Of a DNA stretch of 64,000 nucleotides, positions 26,473 to 35,654 are shown piece after piece. The stretch spans positions 1 to 64,000 of the forward strand of contig JAEWJM010000024.1 in the NCBI GenBank assembly GCA_023386585.1. The letters are read 5' to 3'. Within the stretch, counting starts at the first letter, position 1, and every line of letters begins with the position of its first letter. This stretch comes from Bacteroidota bacterium (GTDB lineage: Bacteria; Bacteroidota; Bacteroidia; Flavobacteriales; Flavobacteriaceae). Position numbers and translations under genes: made by a program. The notes beneath the pieces were generated by a model that was not told the DNA's origin, ran no database searches, and saw only the letters and a list, made by a program, of their open reading frames with translations.

Positions 26473-28806
26473 ATGAAGACAGAGAACCACAAAGCCAAAA
26501 ACACACAAAATGAAGGAATTGTGCTAAAACCGCGAAAAGTTCCCCAAATTTTGTTCATCACATCGTATCCGCCACGCGAATGCGGAATTGCGACCTATTC
26601 GCAGGACCTGATTTCGGCACTGAACGCGAAGTTCATGAATTCGTTCCGGATAAAAATCTGCGCACTCGAAAACGATTACGAGATGCATCAATATCCAAAA
26701 GAAGTCAAATATATCCTCAATACACAACATCCCAAAGCATTTAAATCCCTTGCGGCAATCATTAACATGGAAGATGAGATTCAGATCGTGACAGTCCAGC
26801 ACGAATTTGGATTTTTTGCGTCGTGCCGAAATGAATTTGCGACCTTCCTGAAAGAGATCAACAAGACCAAAGTGATGGTTTTTCACACGGTTTTGCCCAA
26901 TCCTGACGATAATTTCAGGCAGCACGTGATTGAAATATCAGAACACAGCGATTCTATTGTTGTCATGACCCAAAGATCGAAAGACATCCTGATTGCCGAT
27001 TATGAAGTTTCGGCCGAGAAAATTTCGGTCATTGCACACGGAACGCATTTGGTTCCGCTGAATGAAAAGCGCCAGTTGAAGGAAAAATACGGACTTGCCG
27101 ATCGGCAGGTATTGTCAACATTCGGGTTGTTGAGTTCAGGAAAATCGATCGAAACCACACTTGACGCCTTGCCGGAAATCATTCGAACCAAACCGGATGT
27201 TATGTTCCTTATATTGGGAAAAACACATCCCGGAATCGTAAAGAATGAAGGCGAAAAATACCGTGAATTCTTAGAGGAAAAGGTAAAATCCCTGCATTTG
27301 GAGCAGCATGTACGTTTCGTAAATAAATACCTCCAGCTTGATGAACTGCTGGAATATCTGCAACTGACGGACATTTATCTTTTTACATCAAAAGACCCGA
27401 ATCAGGCAGTCAGCGGGACTTTCTCCTATGCCGCGAGCTGCGGATGCGCGATCGTTTCAACACCGATTCCGCATGCACGCGAATTTTTGGAAGGCGATTG
27501 TGGAATTGTGATTGATTTCCAAAATTCAAAACAGCTTGCCGAGGCCGTCAATACGCTTCTGTTTGATGTGAACCTGCGGGCGAAAATCAAGACCAACGCG
27601 TTGCACAAGATCGTGTCGACTGCCTGGGAAAATTCGGCACTTGCGCACGCAACGTTGTTCTCGCGTTTGTCGAGCGGCAAAATTTCGCTTCGCCATAAGT
27701 TGCCTGCAATCAATTTGTCACACATTCGAAAAATGACAACTTCTTTCGGAATGATCCAGTTTTCAAAGCTTAACATGCCCGACCGCGAAAGCGGATATAC
27801 ACTCGACGACAATGCGCGTGCGCTGATCGCATTTGGCCAGCATTATGAAATGACCGGCGATGAATCCGATCTTGAATACATCGATCGCTATCTCGATTTC
27901 ATCAACTATTGTCAGCAACCCGACGGAAAGTTCCTGAACTATGTCAGCGACAAAAGAATGTTCACCGCCGAGAATCACCATTGCAACCTTGAAGATTCGA
28001 ATGGCCGCGCAATCTGGGCGCTTGGCTACATACTTTCGATCGCAACGCTTTTGCCGCACGACATTTTTTATAAAGCCGAAGTCATCCTTGAAAAAGCGCT
28101 GAACAACATTGAAGAGGCGCACTCGCCGCGAGCGATGGCATTTATGATCAAAGGATTGTACTATTATAATATCAGGAATCATTCGAAAGCCGTCCGATTG
28201 CTGATAAGAAAGCTTGCCGACAGGTTGACGCAAATGTACCTGCACGAAGCAACTACGGAATGGCAATGGTTTGAAAGTTACCTGACCTATGCGAACAGCG
28301 TCCTTCCTGAAGCGCTTTTATACGCTTACCGCGAAACCCATGAGGAAATGTACAAGGAAGTTGCGCGAAATACATTCCGGTTCCTGTTGAACGAAACTTT
28401 CGACGAAAATCGGAATATCAGGGTAATTTCGAACAAAAACTGGTACCACCGCGGCGAGAAACGCACGCATTTTGGCGAGCAGCCGGTTGATGTTGCCTAT
28501 ACGATTCTTGCGCTTCAAACGTTCTATAATGAATTCCGTGAAGCAGAGCTTCTGGCGAAAATGGAAGCCGCTTTTGAATGGTTCGTCGGAAAGAATCACC
28601 TGAACCAAATCATTTACAATCCGAGCACCGGCGGATGTTATGACGGACTCGAACAGCACAACGTCAATTTGAACCAAGGCGCCGAATCGGCGATAAGCTA
28701 TCTGCTGGCGCGGCTTTGTGTCGAGAAAGCACTGCAACAACAAAAGTCGGGTGCTTCGAAAGTCATCCGGCTAAAACAGGAAAATTACGCATTCAAAGTT
28801 TCATAA
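26473..28806 (+). CDS. GT4 glycosyltransferase fused to a helical C-terminal domain
   Basis: A 777-residue cytoplasmic protein. Residues about 25-400 are a GT-B glycosyltransferase of family 4 (SYPPRECGIATYSQDL near the start, and donor-site GTFSYAASCGCAIVSTPI...HAREFLEG). Residues about 410-770 form an all-helical, probable (alpha/alpha)6 domain with repeated motifs YTLDDNARALIAF, EDSNGRAIWALGYI and NQGAESAISYL, reminiscent of six-hairpin glycosidases. It follows the GH130-like gene by one base. The pair suggests synthesis and phosphorolysis of one intracellular glycan, perhaps a mannoside. The C-terminal activity is not known to me. Confidence 0.82.
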   Translation: MKTENHKAKNTQNEGIVLKPRKVPQILFITSYPPRECGIATYSQDLISALNAKFMNSFRIKICALENDYEMHQYPKEVKYILNTQHPKAFKSLAAIINMEDEIQIVTVQHEFGFFASCRNEFATFLKEINKTKVMVFHTVLPNPDDNFRQHVIEISEHSDSIVVMTQRSKDILIADYEVSAEKISVIAHGTHLVPLNEKRQLKEKYGLADRQVLSTFGLLSSGKSIETTLDALPEIIRTKPDVMFLILGKTHPGIVKNEGEKYREFLEEKVKSLHLEQHVRFVNKYLQLDELLEYLQLTDIYLFTSKDPNQAVSGTFSYAASCGCAIVSTPIPHAREFLEGDCGIVIDFQNSKQLAEAVNTLLFDVNLRAKIKTNALHKIVSTAWENSALAHATLFSRLSSGKISLRHKLPAINLSHIRKMTTSFGMIQFSKLNMPDRESGYTLDDNARALIAFGQHYEMTGDESDLEYIDRYLDFINYCQQPDGKFLNYVSDKRMFTAENHHCNLEDSNGRAIWALGYILSIATLLPHDIFYKAEVILEKALNNIEEAHSPRAMAFMIKGLYYYNIRNHSKAVRLLIRKLADRLTQMYLHEATTEWQWFESYLTYANSVLPEALLYAYRETHEEMYKEVARNTFRFLLNETFDENRNIRVISNKNWYHRGEKRTHFGEQPVDVAYTILALQTFYNEFREAELLAKMEAAFEWFVGKNHLNQIIYNPSTGGCYDGLEQHNVNLNQGAESAISYLLARLCVEKALQQQKSGASKVIRLKQENYAFKVS

Positions 28807-28825
28807 ACACCTAAAGGAAAAGACC

Positions 28826-29200
28826 ATGCTGCACAAAACGAAAATAGGAGTTTGTATCGACGATTCAGTCGCCTACCTGCTTGAGGAGAAGAACGAACAA
28901 AATGTCATTACGATAATTCAGGCGGGAGAAAACGATCCCGCGACTAAATTTTTATCTGACGAAGACGAACCGCTTGGAGACAAACAAAGTCAACGGCATA
29001 TCTTTTTCAAAAGGATATTTGATGCCGTGCGGGATTTCGATAAGATTGCGTTTTTGGGGCCGGCAAATGCACGCAAGGAAATTATGAACAGGATCAGGGC
29101 AAACAAACTGCTTCATATCGAATTCCAGAACATTCCTGAAAGTGACAAGATTACCGAAAGCCAGAAAATCGAGTTCATCAGCAATTACTTTGGAAACTGA
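28826..29200 (+). CDS. Conserved small protein, eRF1 domain 3-like
   Basis: A 124-residue cytoplasmic protein. The opening MLHKTKIGVCIDDSVAYLLE and the segment DKIAFLGPANARKEIMNRI resemble the last domain of bacterial eRF1-like proteins and host-attachment-like proteins. No catalytic residues are visible. It starts 19 bp after the glycosyltransferase gene, so it is probably in the same transcript. Function unknown; the fold similarity is an impression from a few motifs. Confidence 0.65.
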   Translation: MLHKTKIGVCIDDSVAYLLEEKNEQNVITIIQAGENDPATKFLSDEDEPLGDKQSQRHIFFKRIFDAVRDFDKIAFLGPANARKEIMNRIRANKLLHIEFQNIPESDKITESQKIEFISNYFGN

Positions 29201-29230
29201 TCTTCGCGATGGCAATGCGGTTCAATTGCT

Positions 29231-29238
29231 TACATTTG
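29231..29238 (+). promoter_or_regulatory. Candidate -7 box for the outer-membrane barrel gene
   Basis: TACATTTG matches TAnnTTTG and ends 25 bp before the ATG at 29264. It suggests a new transcript starts after the GH130/GT4 group. Confidence 0.45.
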
Positions 29239-29263
29239 ACAGGCAAACCGTACAAATCCAGTT

Positions 29264-31102
29264 ATGATTCCCGTCAGGCACGCACTTACATTATTGGTTT
29301 TACTGCTTTGCTGCCAGTACGGTTATACGCAGGAAGTTAAAAAGGAAAAGGACTCGGCGCAGTTGTACAAAAACATCGAAAAATTTTCGAAAAAACACAA
29401 GTTTACGAAGTTTTTGCACGGACTCATATTCGAGCCAATTAAAACTAAAAAGGCGGTCGCGAAGAAGAAAAAGCCACGAATAGCCAAGAAAAAGATGCGG
29501 TCTTACGAAGGCAAGATCGTACGGAAAATTAATATTGAGACGCTCGATCCGTTCGGCTTTTCGGAAAAGGACACTACCAAGAAACCGGTGAATTATGTGC
29601 AACGCGCCGGCAACAGTCTGCACCTCAAATCGAAAAACCTGACAATACACAACCTATTGCTCATTAAGCGAAACAAACCGCTCGATTCGCTGTTGGTCAA
29701 GGAATCTGAACGTTTGGTGCGCGGACAAAGATATGTGCGTAGCGTACTAATTACTCCACAACTCATAAAAGGAAATCCCGATTCGGTCGATGTGACTGTG
29801 CGCGTGCTTGATGCGTGGAGCCTTGTTCCCGATGCTGCATTTTCCGGTAACAGGGGAAACATCGCGCTTTCGGAAAGGAATTTCTTCGGATTGGGCCATC
29901 GATTTGACAATTCGTACCAACGGGAATTCGCTACAGGGCACGATGCGTACAGTACACGCTACATCATCCCGAACATCATGAATACCTACATCAACACTGC
30001 GTTTGCTTACCAGATCAATCTTGACGATCATTATACGAAAAGCATCAGCGTTGACCGGCCGTTCTTTTCGCCGTTTGCAAAATGGGCTGCCGGCGCGTAT
30101 CTCGACCAGCAATTTAGATGGGATACTTTACCGGATGCCAACCTCGAATATTCGCGGCAGAATTTTAAATTCAACACGACGGATTTCTGGGGCGGCTATT
30201 CCTACCAACTTCTGCACGGAAATACCGAGAACGAGCGAACGACCAATGTGATCCTCACGGCGCGGTACCTGAATGTGAATTATCTCGAAGCGCCGGCAGT
30301 AGCTTACGATACGGTACGTTTTTATGCTGACGAACGGTTTTATTTGGTTGGAATGGGAATTTCATCGAGGCAATTCGTCGAAGACAAATACATTTTTGAT
30401 TATGGACTTATTGAAGACGTTCCGGTTGGCCGAACGGCGGGCCTGACAGGCGGCTGGCAAGAGAAAAACGGGCGAGGCCGGCTTTACACGGGAGCGCGGG
30501 TGAGCTATGGAAATTACTTTAAGGGCGGCTACCTGAGTACGAATGCGGAATACGGCACCTTTTGGCGAAACGGCACTAATGAGCAATCGGCATTGACGTT
30601 TCAAGCGAACTACTTTACGAATCTTCTTGAATCCGGAAAATGGAAATTCCGCCAGTTCGTCAAGGCGCGAACCGTTCTTGGTACGAATCGTGTCGATTCG
30701 CGAGGCGACATGCTGACGCTAAATGAAAATGGCGGATTGCCGGGATTTGACACCGACCTGTTGTACGGTAGCAAAAAACTGCTCCTCACCTTTCAAACGC
30801 AGGCGTACGCACCGTGGAATTTCGCCGGCTTTCGCCTGAATCCTTATTTTAATTATTCGGTCGGGATGCTTGGCGTTAGTGGTCATGGATTTTTAAATAG
30901 CAAGGCGTATTCAGCGATTGGCCTCGGATTCATAATCAGTAATGACTATCTCGTTTTCAGCACCTTCCAGCTTTCGTTGGCTTACTATCCGACGATGCCC
31001 GGAAATGGCCAGAACATCTTCCAGACCAATGCTTTTTCAACAGCCGATTTCGGATTCCAGGGATTTGAGCTCGCGAAGCCACGTACCGTCGATTATCAAT
31101 AG
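29264..31102 (+). CDS. Outer-membrane beta-barrel protein with POTRA-like domain
   Basis: A 612-residue outer-membrane protein. Residues 1-22 are a signal peptide ending YTQ. A Lys-rich linker follows (about 45-80), then a POTRA-like domain (about 82-180; GKIVRKINIETLDPFG, ESERLVRGQRYVRSVLI, DSVDVTVRVLDAWSL). The rest is a series of aromatic-rich amphipathic strands (about 185-612) as in the Omp85/ShlB-FhaC superfamily. No catalytic domain. Family members insert or translocate polypeptides; the substrate here is unknown. The C-terminus does not end in the classic aromatic residue. Confidence 0.8.
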   Translation: MIPVRHALTLLVLLLCCQYGYTQEVKKEKDSAQLYKNIEKFSKKHKFTKFLHGLIFEPIKTKKAVAKKKKPRIAKKKMRSYEGKIVRKINIETLDPFGFSEKDTTKKPVNYVQRAGNSLHLKSKNLTIHNLLLIKRNKPLDSLLVKESERLVRGQRYVRSVLITPQLIKGNPDSVDVTVRVLDAWSLVPDAAFSGNRGNIALSERNFFGLGHRFDNSYQREFATGHDAYSTRYIIPNIMNTYINTAFAYQINLDDHYTKSISVDRPFFSPFAKWAAGAYLDQQFRWDTLPDANLEYSRQNFKFNTTDFWGGYSYQLLHGNTENERTTNVILTARYLNVNYLEAPAVAYDTVRFYADERFYLVGMGISSRQFVEDKYIFDYGLIEDVPVGRTAGLTGGWQEKNGRGRLYTGARVSYGNYFKGGYLSTNAEYGTFWRNGTNEQSALTFQANYFTNLLESGKWKFRQFVKARTVLGTNRVDSRGDMLTLNENGGLPGFDTDLLYGSKKLLLTFQTQAYAPWNFAGFRLNPYFNYSVGMLGVSGHGFLNSKAYSAIGLGFIISNDYLVFSTFQLSLAYYPTMPGNGQNIFQTNAFSTADFGFQGFELAKPRTVDYQ

Positions 31103-31163
31103 AAGCGGCTGTGACTTTGAAAAAACCAAGACATTTGCTATATTTAAGTTTAAAACTCCACAA

Positions 31164-31589
31164 ATGAATAAGAAAGGCCCGATACTGATAATCGATGACG
31201 ACAAAGATGACCGGGAAATCCTTTCCGAGGCTCTTAAAAAGCTTGGCTACCAAAATGCGGTGAAGTTTTTTGTCGACGGCCAGGAAGCTTTGAACTATTT
31301 ATTGGACAGCAGGGAAGTGGCGTTCCTGATTTTGTCCGATATCAATATGCCGCGGTTAAGTGGACTCGAACTTCGAGAAATCATCCAAAGAAATGAAGAG
31401 TTACGGATGAAAAGCATTCCTTTTGTCTTTTTCACGACTTCGGCTACAAGAAAATCGGTATGGGATGCGTACCAATTGTCGGTTCAGGGATTTTTTATCA
31501 AACCTATCAGTTTTAAGGATCTACAGGTTACACTTAAAAAAGTCATTGATTATTGGGCCGACTGCAAGTCACCCAACGACTACCTCTGA
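31164..31589 (+). CDS. Response regulator, single receiver domain
   Basis: A 141-residue stand-alone receiver domain. The acidic pocket is DDDKDD near residues 11-16, the phosphoacceptor Asp is in ILSDINMPRLSGLEL (about D58), the switch Thr is in VFFTTSAT, and the Lys is in FFIKPIS. No output domain, so it works by protein contact, as CheY- or Rcp1-like proteins do. No kinase gene is adjacent. ATG 31164 is preferred; the longest ORF overlaps the barrel gene. Confidence 0.92.
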   Translation: MNKKGPILIIDDDKDDREILSEALKKLGYQNAVKFFVDGQEALNYLLDSREVAFLILSDINMPRLSGLELREIIQRNEELRMKSIPFVFFTTSATRKSVWDAYQLSVQGFFIKPISFKDLQVTLKKVIDYWADCKSPNDYL

Positions 31590-31615
31590 TAGAATATTGC
31601 AACTATTTTCGGCAA

Positions 31616-31668
31616 TTATGTAACGTAGAAAAGCGGTGAGTGAGCGAACTTTACGCTGAAAGTTTCAG
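31616..31668 (+). promoter_or_regulatory. Repeat and palindrome upstream of the 2-TM protein gene
   Basis: TTATGTAACGTA at 31616-31627 recurs at 32049-32060 in front of the secreted-protein gene. A perfect palindrome CTGAAA-G-TTTCAG lies at 31656-31668, 37 bp before the ATG. Either could be a protein-binding site; nothing names the regulator. Confidence 0.3.
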
Positions 31669-31704
31669 TTTAAGAATTCAGAACTAATCCTAATCCTATA
31701 TATT

Positions 31705-31899
31705 ATGAATGTCAAAAGAACCTTCGGCACAATACTTACCATTCTAGGTATTATTGGCCTTATCTATGCAGCCGTGATGTTTATCAACACGGGCGGCCAG
31801 GTAAACGATATTAAGCTATTGGCGGTTTATGGCGTGCTCGGCCTGATATTTTTTATTTCAGGCATCGGCCTCGTGCGAAATACGAAGGACGCCGCATAA
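31705..31899 (+). CDS. Small two-helix membrane protein
   Basis: A 64-residue protein with two membrane helices (about 8-27 and 37-57) and short charged ends; the loop between them is NTGGQVNDIKL. Similar short proteins are common in flavobacteria with no assigned function. A good rho-independent terminator follows 22 bp after the stop, which supports a separate single-gene transcript. I do not recognise a named family. Confidence 0.75.
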   Translation: MNVKRTFGTILTILGIIGLIYAAVMFINTGGQVNDIKLLAVYGVLGLIFFISGIGLVRNTKDAA

Positions 31900-31920
31900 A
31901 CAGCGATCATTTAATTTTTC

Positions 31921-31943
31921 GAAGAGGCTTAGGGCCTCTTTTT
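31921..31943 (+). terminator. Rho-independent terminator
   Basis: Arms AAGAGGC (31922-31928) and GCCTCTT (31934-31940), loop TTAGG, then a T run. It ends the transcript of the two-helix protein. Confidence 0.75.
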
Positions 31944-32110
31944 CCATTTTATGGGATTTACATTCATAACCGACCATCGGCACGTTTCAATAAATATCGT
32001 ATGCCATTTTATTTAATATCCTATTAATTATGTAATTCACGAAGTTTTTTATGTAACGTATTTCTTATAGCTGTGTTGTTACTTTGTAGAGCTAATGAAA
32101 TCGAACAACT

Positions 32111-32500
32111 ATGAAAAAGACAAATTACTTAGTAATGCTCCTGACAATATTTTTCTCAGGACTAATCCAGGCACAAACCGCGCAGGCCGGTCCTGAAGTT
32201 GCGGTTGACGATGAGGAGCTGCCGGTAGTTGGTGTCAGATATTATTTTTATCCAAACCTTGACGCCTACTATGACAGCCAGACCAACCTGTACATTTTTC
32301 AACAAAATGGCCAATGGATAAAAGGCAAGGAAATCGCTTCCGGATACCGCGGCTACTCGTTGCTTAACAATGTAAGAGTTGCGATAACCGACTACAATGG
32401 CGACCAACCGTACACTAAGCTTGATGAACACAGGCAAAAATTCCCGAAACAATATTCTGCGAAGCGGCATCCGCCTAAGAAAGAAGTAGCCTATAACTGA
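32111..32500 (+). CDS. Small secreted protein, paralogue 1
   Basis: A 129-residue exported protein with a signal peptide ending LIQAQ at about residue 22. The mature part carries the pattern RYYFYPNLDAYYD, YIFQQNGQW, KGKEIASGYRGYSL and VAITDYNGD, which recurs almost unchanged in the next gene (32721). The fold looks like one small all-beta domain rich in Tyr. Function unknown. The 12-bp sequence TTATGTAACGTA lies 51 bp upstream of the ATG. A terminator separates it from its paralogue. Confidence 0.8.
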   Translation: MKKTNYLVMLLTIFFSGLIQAQTAQAGPEVAVDDEELPVVGVRYYFYPNLDAYYDSQTNLYIFQQNGQWIKGKEIASGYRGYSLLNNVRVAITDYNGDQPYTKLDEHRQKFPKQYSAKRHPPKKEVAYN

Positions 32501-32530
32501 ACGTATTAGATCTGCCATATTTAAATTTGG

Positions 32531-32557
32531 AACCATCCTTTCGGGTGGTTTTTTTTG
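32531..32557 (+). terminator. Rho-independent terminator
   Basis: Eight-base-pair stem AACCATCC/GGGTGGTT with one G-U pair, loop TTTC, followed by a run of seven or more T. It lies between the two paralogous secreted-protein genes. Confidence 0.8.
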
Positions 32558-32720
32558 TCCATATCCACCACTTTTCAAGTGTAATTATATATGTTTTTTC
32601 TTATAATTAACTCTCAGAAATGCAGTTCGTCGATTTTTTATCGCATTTAATCGATGTTTGGAAATGTGAAATTAATTTTACCGATGAAATTTAAATCAGG
32701 TTTAATTAAAATTGAGAACC

Positions 32721-33092
32721 ATGAAAAATTCAGCTGCTCTTATTCTTATGATCATGATGACGGCACTTTCAGGTGCTTATGCGCAGACGGCGGCTCCAAC
32801 TCTTAAACCGCTAACCGATCCGCAGACAAATTGCGAATTGAGGTATTATTACTTTCCGAACCTACAAGCCTATTTTGACACTAAAACAAGCGATTACATT
32901 TTTAAGGTTGACGATGAATGGACCAAAGCCAAAGAAATTCCCGCCGGCTATCGCGGTTATTCACTGCAGAACAAGATCTGCGTATTGATAACGGATTATG
33001 ACGATGACGATCCTACACAATATACTGCCATCTATAAAAAGAAATATCCGGCCAACTTTAATGGCCGGAGTCGGCCCATAGCCCAGAAATAA
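32721..33092 (+). CDS. Small secreted protein, paralogue 2
   Basis: A 123-residue exported protein with a signal peptide ending GAYAQ. The mature domain mirrors the preceding paralogue: RYYYFPNLQAYFD, YIFKVDDEW, KAKEIPAGYRGYSL and VLITDYDDDD. Start ATG 32721 is preferred over a TTG nine bases upstream. The tandem arrangement with separate transcription units points to duplication and then independent regulation. No function assigned. Confidence 0.8.
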   Translation: MKNSAALILMIMMTALSGAYAQTAAPTLKPLTDPQTNCELRYYYFPNLQAYFDTKTSDYIFKVDDEWTKAKEIPAGYRGYSLQNKICVLITDYDDDDPTQYTAIYKKKYPANFNGRSRPIAQK

Positions 33093-33126
33093 CCTTTGGG
33101 CGTTCGCGCCAGTCCTGCGGAATTAG

Positions 33127-33134
33127 TATATTTG
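33127..33134 (+). promoter_or_regulatory. Candidate -7 box for the PIG-L deacetylase gene
   Basis: TATATTTG matches TAnnTTTG and ends 24 bp before the ATG at 33159. It supports that start over the 21-residue longer ORF, which would begin upstream of the promoter. Confidence 0.5.
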
Positions 33135-33158
33135 AAGCTATTGCAATTAATCGAAAAA

Positions 33159-35654
33159 ATGCGACAGCTCAAATATACTTTTTTGTTTTTCTTTCTCATT
33201 CTCAGCCAGTTTTTCAACGCACAGCCGGCAAAGCCAAACTCCTCCGAAATCTATCAACAGATCCGAAAACTCAATTTTCTGGGTTCCGTGCTTTACATTG
33301 CCGCACATCCCGACGATGAAAACACCCGGCTGATTACCTATTTTTCGAATAATGTCAATGCCCGCACCGGATACTTATCGATGACGCGCGGCGATGGCGG
33401 CCAGGATTTGATCGGACCGGAGTTGCGGGAATTGTTGGGCGTAATCCGCACACAGGAATTGTTGGAAGCCCGGAAAATCGACGGCGGTGAGCAATTTTTC
33501 ACCCGCGCGAACGACTTTGGCTATTCGAAAACTCCCGACGAGACTTTTACCTTTTGGAATAAGCAAGAAGTGCTTTCGGATGTAGTGCGGATTATCCGGA
33601 AATTCCAGCCGGATGTAATCATAAACCGTTTTGACAGCCGCACTCCCGGTTCAACTCATGGTCACCACACGGCGTCGGCAATGCTAAGTCTTGACGCTTT
33701 CGCCCTTGCTGGAAAATCTGATGCCTATCCGGAGCAACTTTCCATGGTAAAACCGTGGCGGCCAAGACGCGTATTTTTCAATACTTCTTGGTGGTTTTAT
33801 GGAAGCCAGGAAAAATTTGACAAAGCTGACAAGTCCAAACTATCAAAAATCGAAACCGGCAGTTTTTACCCGTTACTGGGAAAATCGAATCAGGAAATTG
33901 CTGCGCTTAGCAGAAGTCGCCATCAATCCCAAGGCTTCGGAAGCACCGGCAGCCGCGGATCGGATATCGAATATCTTGAATTTCTCCAAGGTGAACCGAT
34001 GAAAAACAAATCCGATATTTTTGAGGGAATCGATACTTCGTGGAATCGCGTCAAAGGCGGAAGCGCGATTGGTCGGATCTTGTCGGAAGTTGAGAATAAC
34101 TTCGATTTTAAAAAACCTGAAACGAGTCTGCCCAATCTCATCAAAGCTTACAAACTGATCCAGCAGCTCGAAGATGCGCATTGGAAAGAAATCAAAACCG
34201 AGGAAATCAAAAAGGTGATCGCGGCTTGCGCCGGACTGTACCTTGAACCTGTTGCAGAGGTTCAGCAGGCCACGCCCGGTTCCGAAGTTAAAGCGAATAT
34301 TGAAGCGATCAATCGAAGCAGTTTCCCTATTTCATTATCTGCAATAAAAAGCTTTGCGGAAAGTTCTGAAATAAGCCAAAACAAAGCGCTTGGCAATAAC
34401 GAAGACCAGAATTTCCCGATTTCGATCAAAATACCGCAAAATGCCGCTTTTACTAGTCCGTATTGGCTGAACGACAATTCAACAACCGGAATGTACTCGG
34501 TGGCAGATCCGGAAAATATCGGCGTGCCGGATGTTATCCGCGCCGCTGAAGTCACTTTTGAACTCGATTTTAACGGCACGCCAATTCCGTACAGTCGGAA
34601 AATAATTTACAAATACAACGACGGAGTCAAGGGCGAAGTTTACATGCCATTTGACATTATTCCCGAGGTGTCCACATCGATTGCAGACAAGGTAACTATT
34701 TTCAGGGATCGAAAAACAAAGATCGTAACGGCAAATGTGATTGCGGGACAAGACAACGCTGGCGGAGTCTTAAAGCTCGACATGCCTACCGGATGGAAAT
34801 CTTCGCCCACCGACATTCCGTTTCAGATCGACAAAAAAGGCGGCACATTTTCGTACTCGTTCGAAGTCACGCCACCGGCTCAGGCATCGGAAGCAACAAT
34901 AACCGCAATTGCAACTGTTGACGGCCGAGACTATAACCACGAGCGCGTAAATATTGATTATCCGCACATAAGCAGCCAGATGGTTCTTCAGCCCGCAACT
35001 GCAAAGCTGATCAATGTCGACATCAAAACCGGTAACGAACGGATCGCGTACATTATGGGCGCCGGCGACGAGGTTTATAAAAGCCTGATGCAGATGGGTT
35101 ACGATGTAACTATCGTCAAGCCCGACGCAATTTCAGCACAGGTTCTCGCTAATTACGACGTTGTAATCACCGGTATTCGCGCTTACAATACGGTTGATGT
35201 GCTCGCATCGAAACAACAGTTGTTAATGGATTTTGTACGTCAGGGAAAAACAATGATCGTCCAATACAATACCACGGGTGAATTGGTTACAAAGGACTTC
35301 TCCCCTTTTCCATTAAAAATCTCAAAAGACCGCGTCACTGAGGAGAATGCAGAAGTGCGCCTTTTAAAACCCGATCATCCAATCTTAAATAAGCCGAATA
35401 AGATCACCGCCGATGATTTCAAGAATTGGAAGCAGGAACTCGGTTTGTATTTCCCGGATAAATGGGATCCGGCTTTCACACCGATTCTATCTGCAAATGA
35501 CAAGGGCGAATCGGCAAAAAACGGCGCTTTATTGATTGCTAAATATGGAAAAGGCCAATATATTTACACCGGGCTAAGCTTTTTCAGGGAATTGCCTGAA
35601 GGCGTTCCGGGCGCATTCCGATTGATGGCCAATTTAATATCCGCAGGAAAATGA
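33159..35654 (+). CDS. Secreted PIG-L family deacetylase with long C-terminal region
   Basis: An 831-residue exported protein. Residues 1-21 are a signal peptide ending FNAQ. A LmbE/PIG-L domain spans about 35-290, with the zinc motif AHPDDEN (49-55), the base region TRGDGGQDLIG and HGHHTAS supplying the third zinc ligand. PIG-L enzymes remove the acetyl group from GlcNAc conjugates. The remainder (about 300-831) has Ig-like strands and a glutamine-amidotransferase-like end (ITGIRAYNT, KYGKGQYIYTGLSFFREL). It overlaps the next small gene by 4 bp, so the deacetylase, small protein and symporter genes form one unit. Confidence 0.88.
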   Translation: MRQLKYTFLFFFLILSQFFNAQPAKPNSSEIYQQIRKLNFLGSVLYIAAHPDDENTRLITYFSNNVNARTGYLSMTRGDGGQDLIGPELRELLGVIRTQELLEARKIDGGEQFFTRANDFGYSKTPDETFTFWNKQEVLSDVVRIIRKFQPDVIINRFDSRTPGSTHGHHTASAMLSLDAFALAGKSDAYPEQLSMVKPWRPRRVFFNTSWWFYGSQEKFDKADKSKLSKIETGSFYPLLGKSNQEIAALSRSRHQSQGFGSTGSRGSDIEYLEFLQGEPMKNKSDIFEGIDTSWNRVKGGSAIGRILSEVENNFDFKKPETSLPNLIKAYKLIQQLEDAHWKEIKTEEIKKVIAACAGLYLEPVAEVQQATPGSEVKANIEAINRSSFPISLSAIKSFAESSEISQNKALGNNEDQNFPISIKIPQNAAFTSPYWLNDNSTTGMYSVADPENIGVPDVIRAAEVTFELDFNGTPIPYSRKIIYKYNDGVKGEVYMPFDIIPEVSTSIADKVTIFRDRKTKIVTANVIAGQDNAGGVLKLDMPTGWKSSPTDIPFQIDKKGGTFSYSFEVTPPAQASEATITAIATVDGRDYNHERVNIDYPHISSQMVLQPATAKLINVDIKTGNERIAYIMGAGDEVYKSLMQMGYDVTIVKPDAISAQVLANYDVVITGIRAYNTVDVLASKQQLLMDFVRQGKTMIVQYNTTGELVTKDFSPFPLKISKDRVTEENAEVRLLKPDHPILNKPNKITADDFKNWKQELGLYFPDKWDPAFTPILSANDKGESAKNGALLIAKYGKGQYIYTGLSFFRELPEGVPGAFRLMANLISAGK

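Noticed and set aside
30942..31163. N-terminal extension of the response regulator
   Set aside because: It overlaps the barrel gene in another frame and the receiver domain starts cleanly at 31164.
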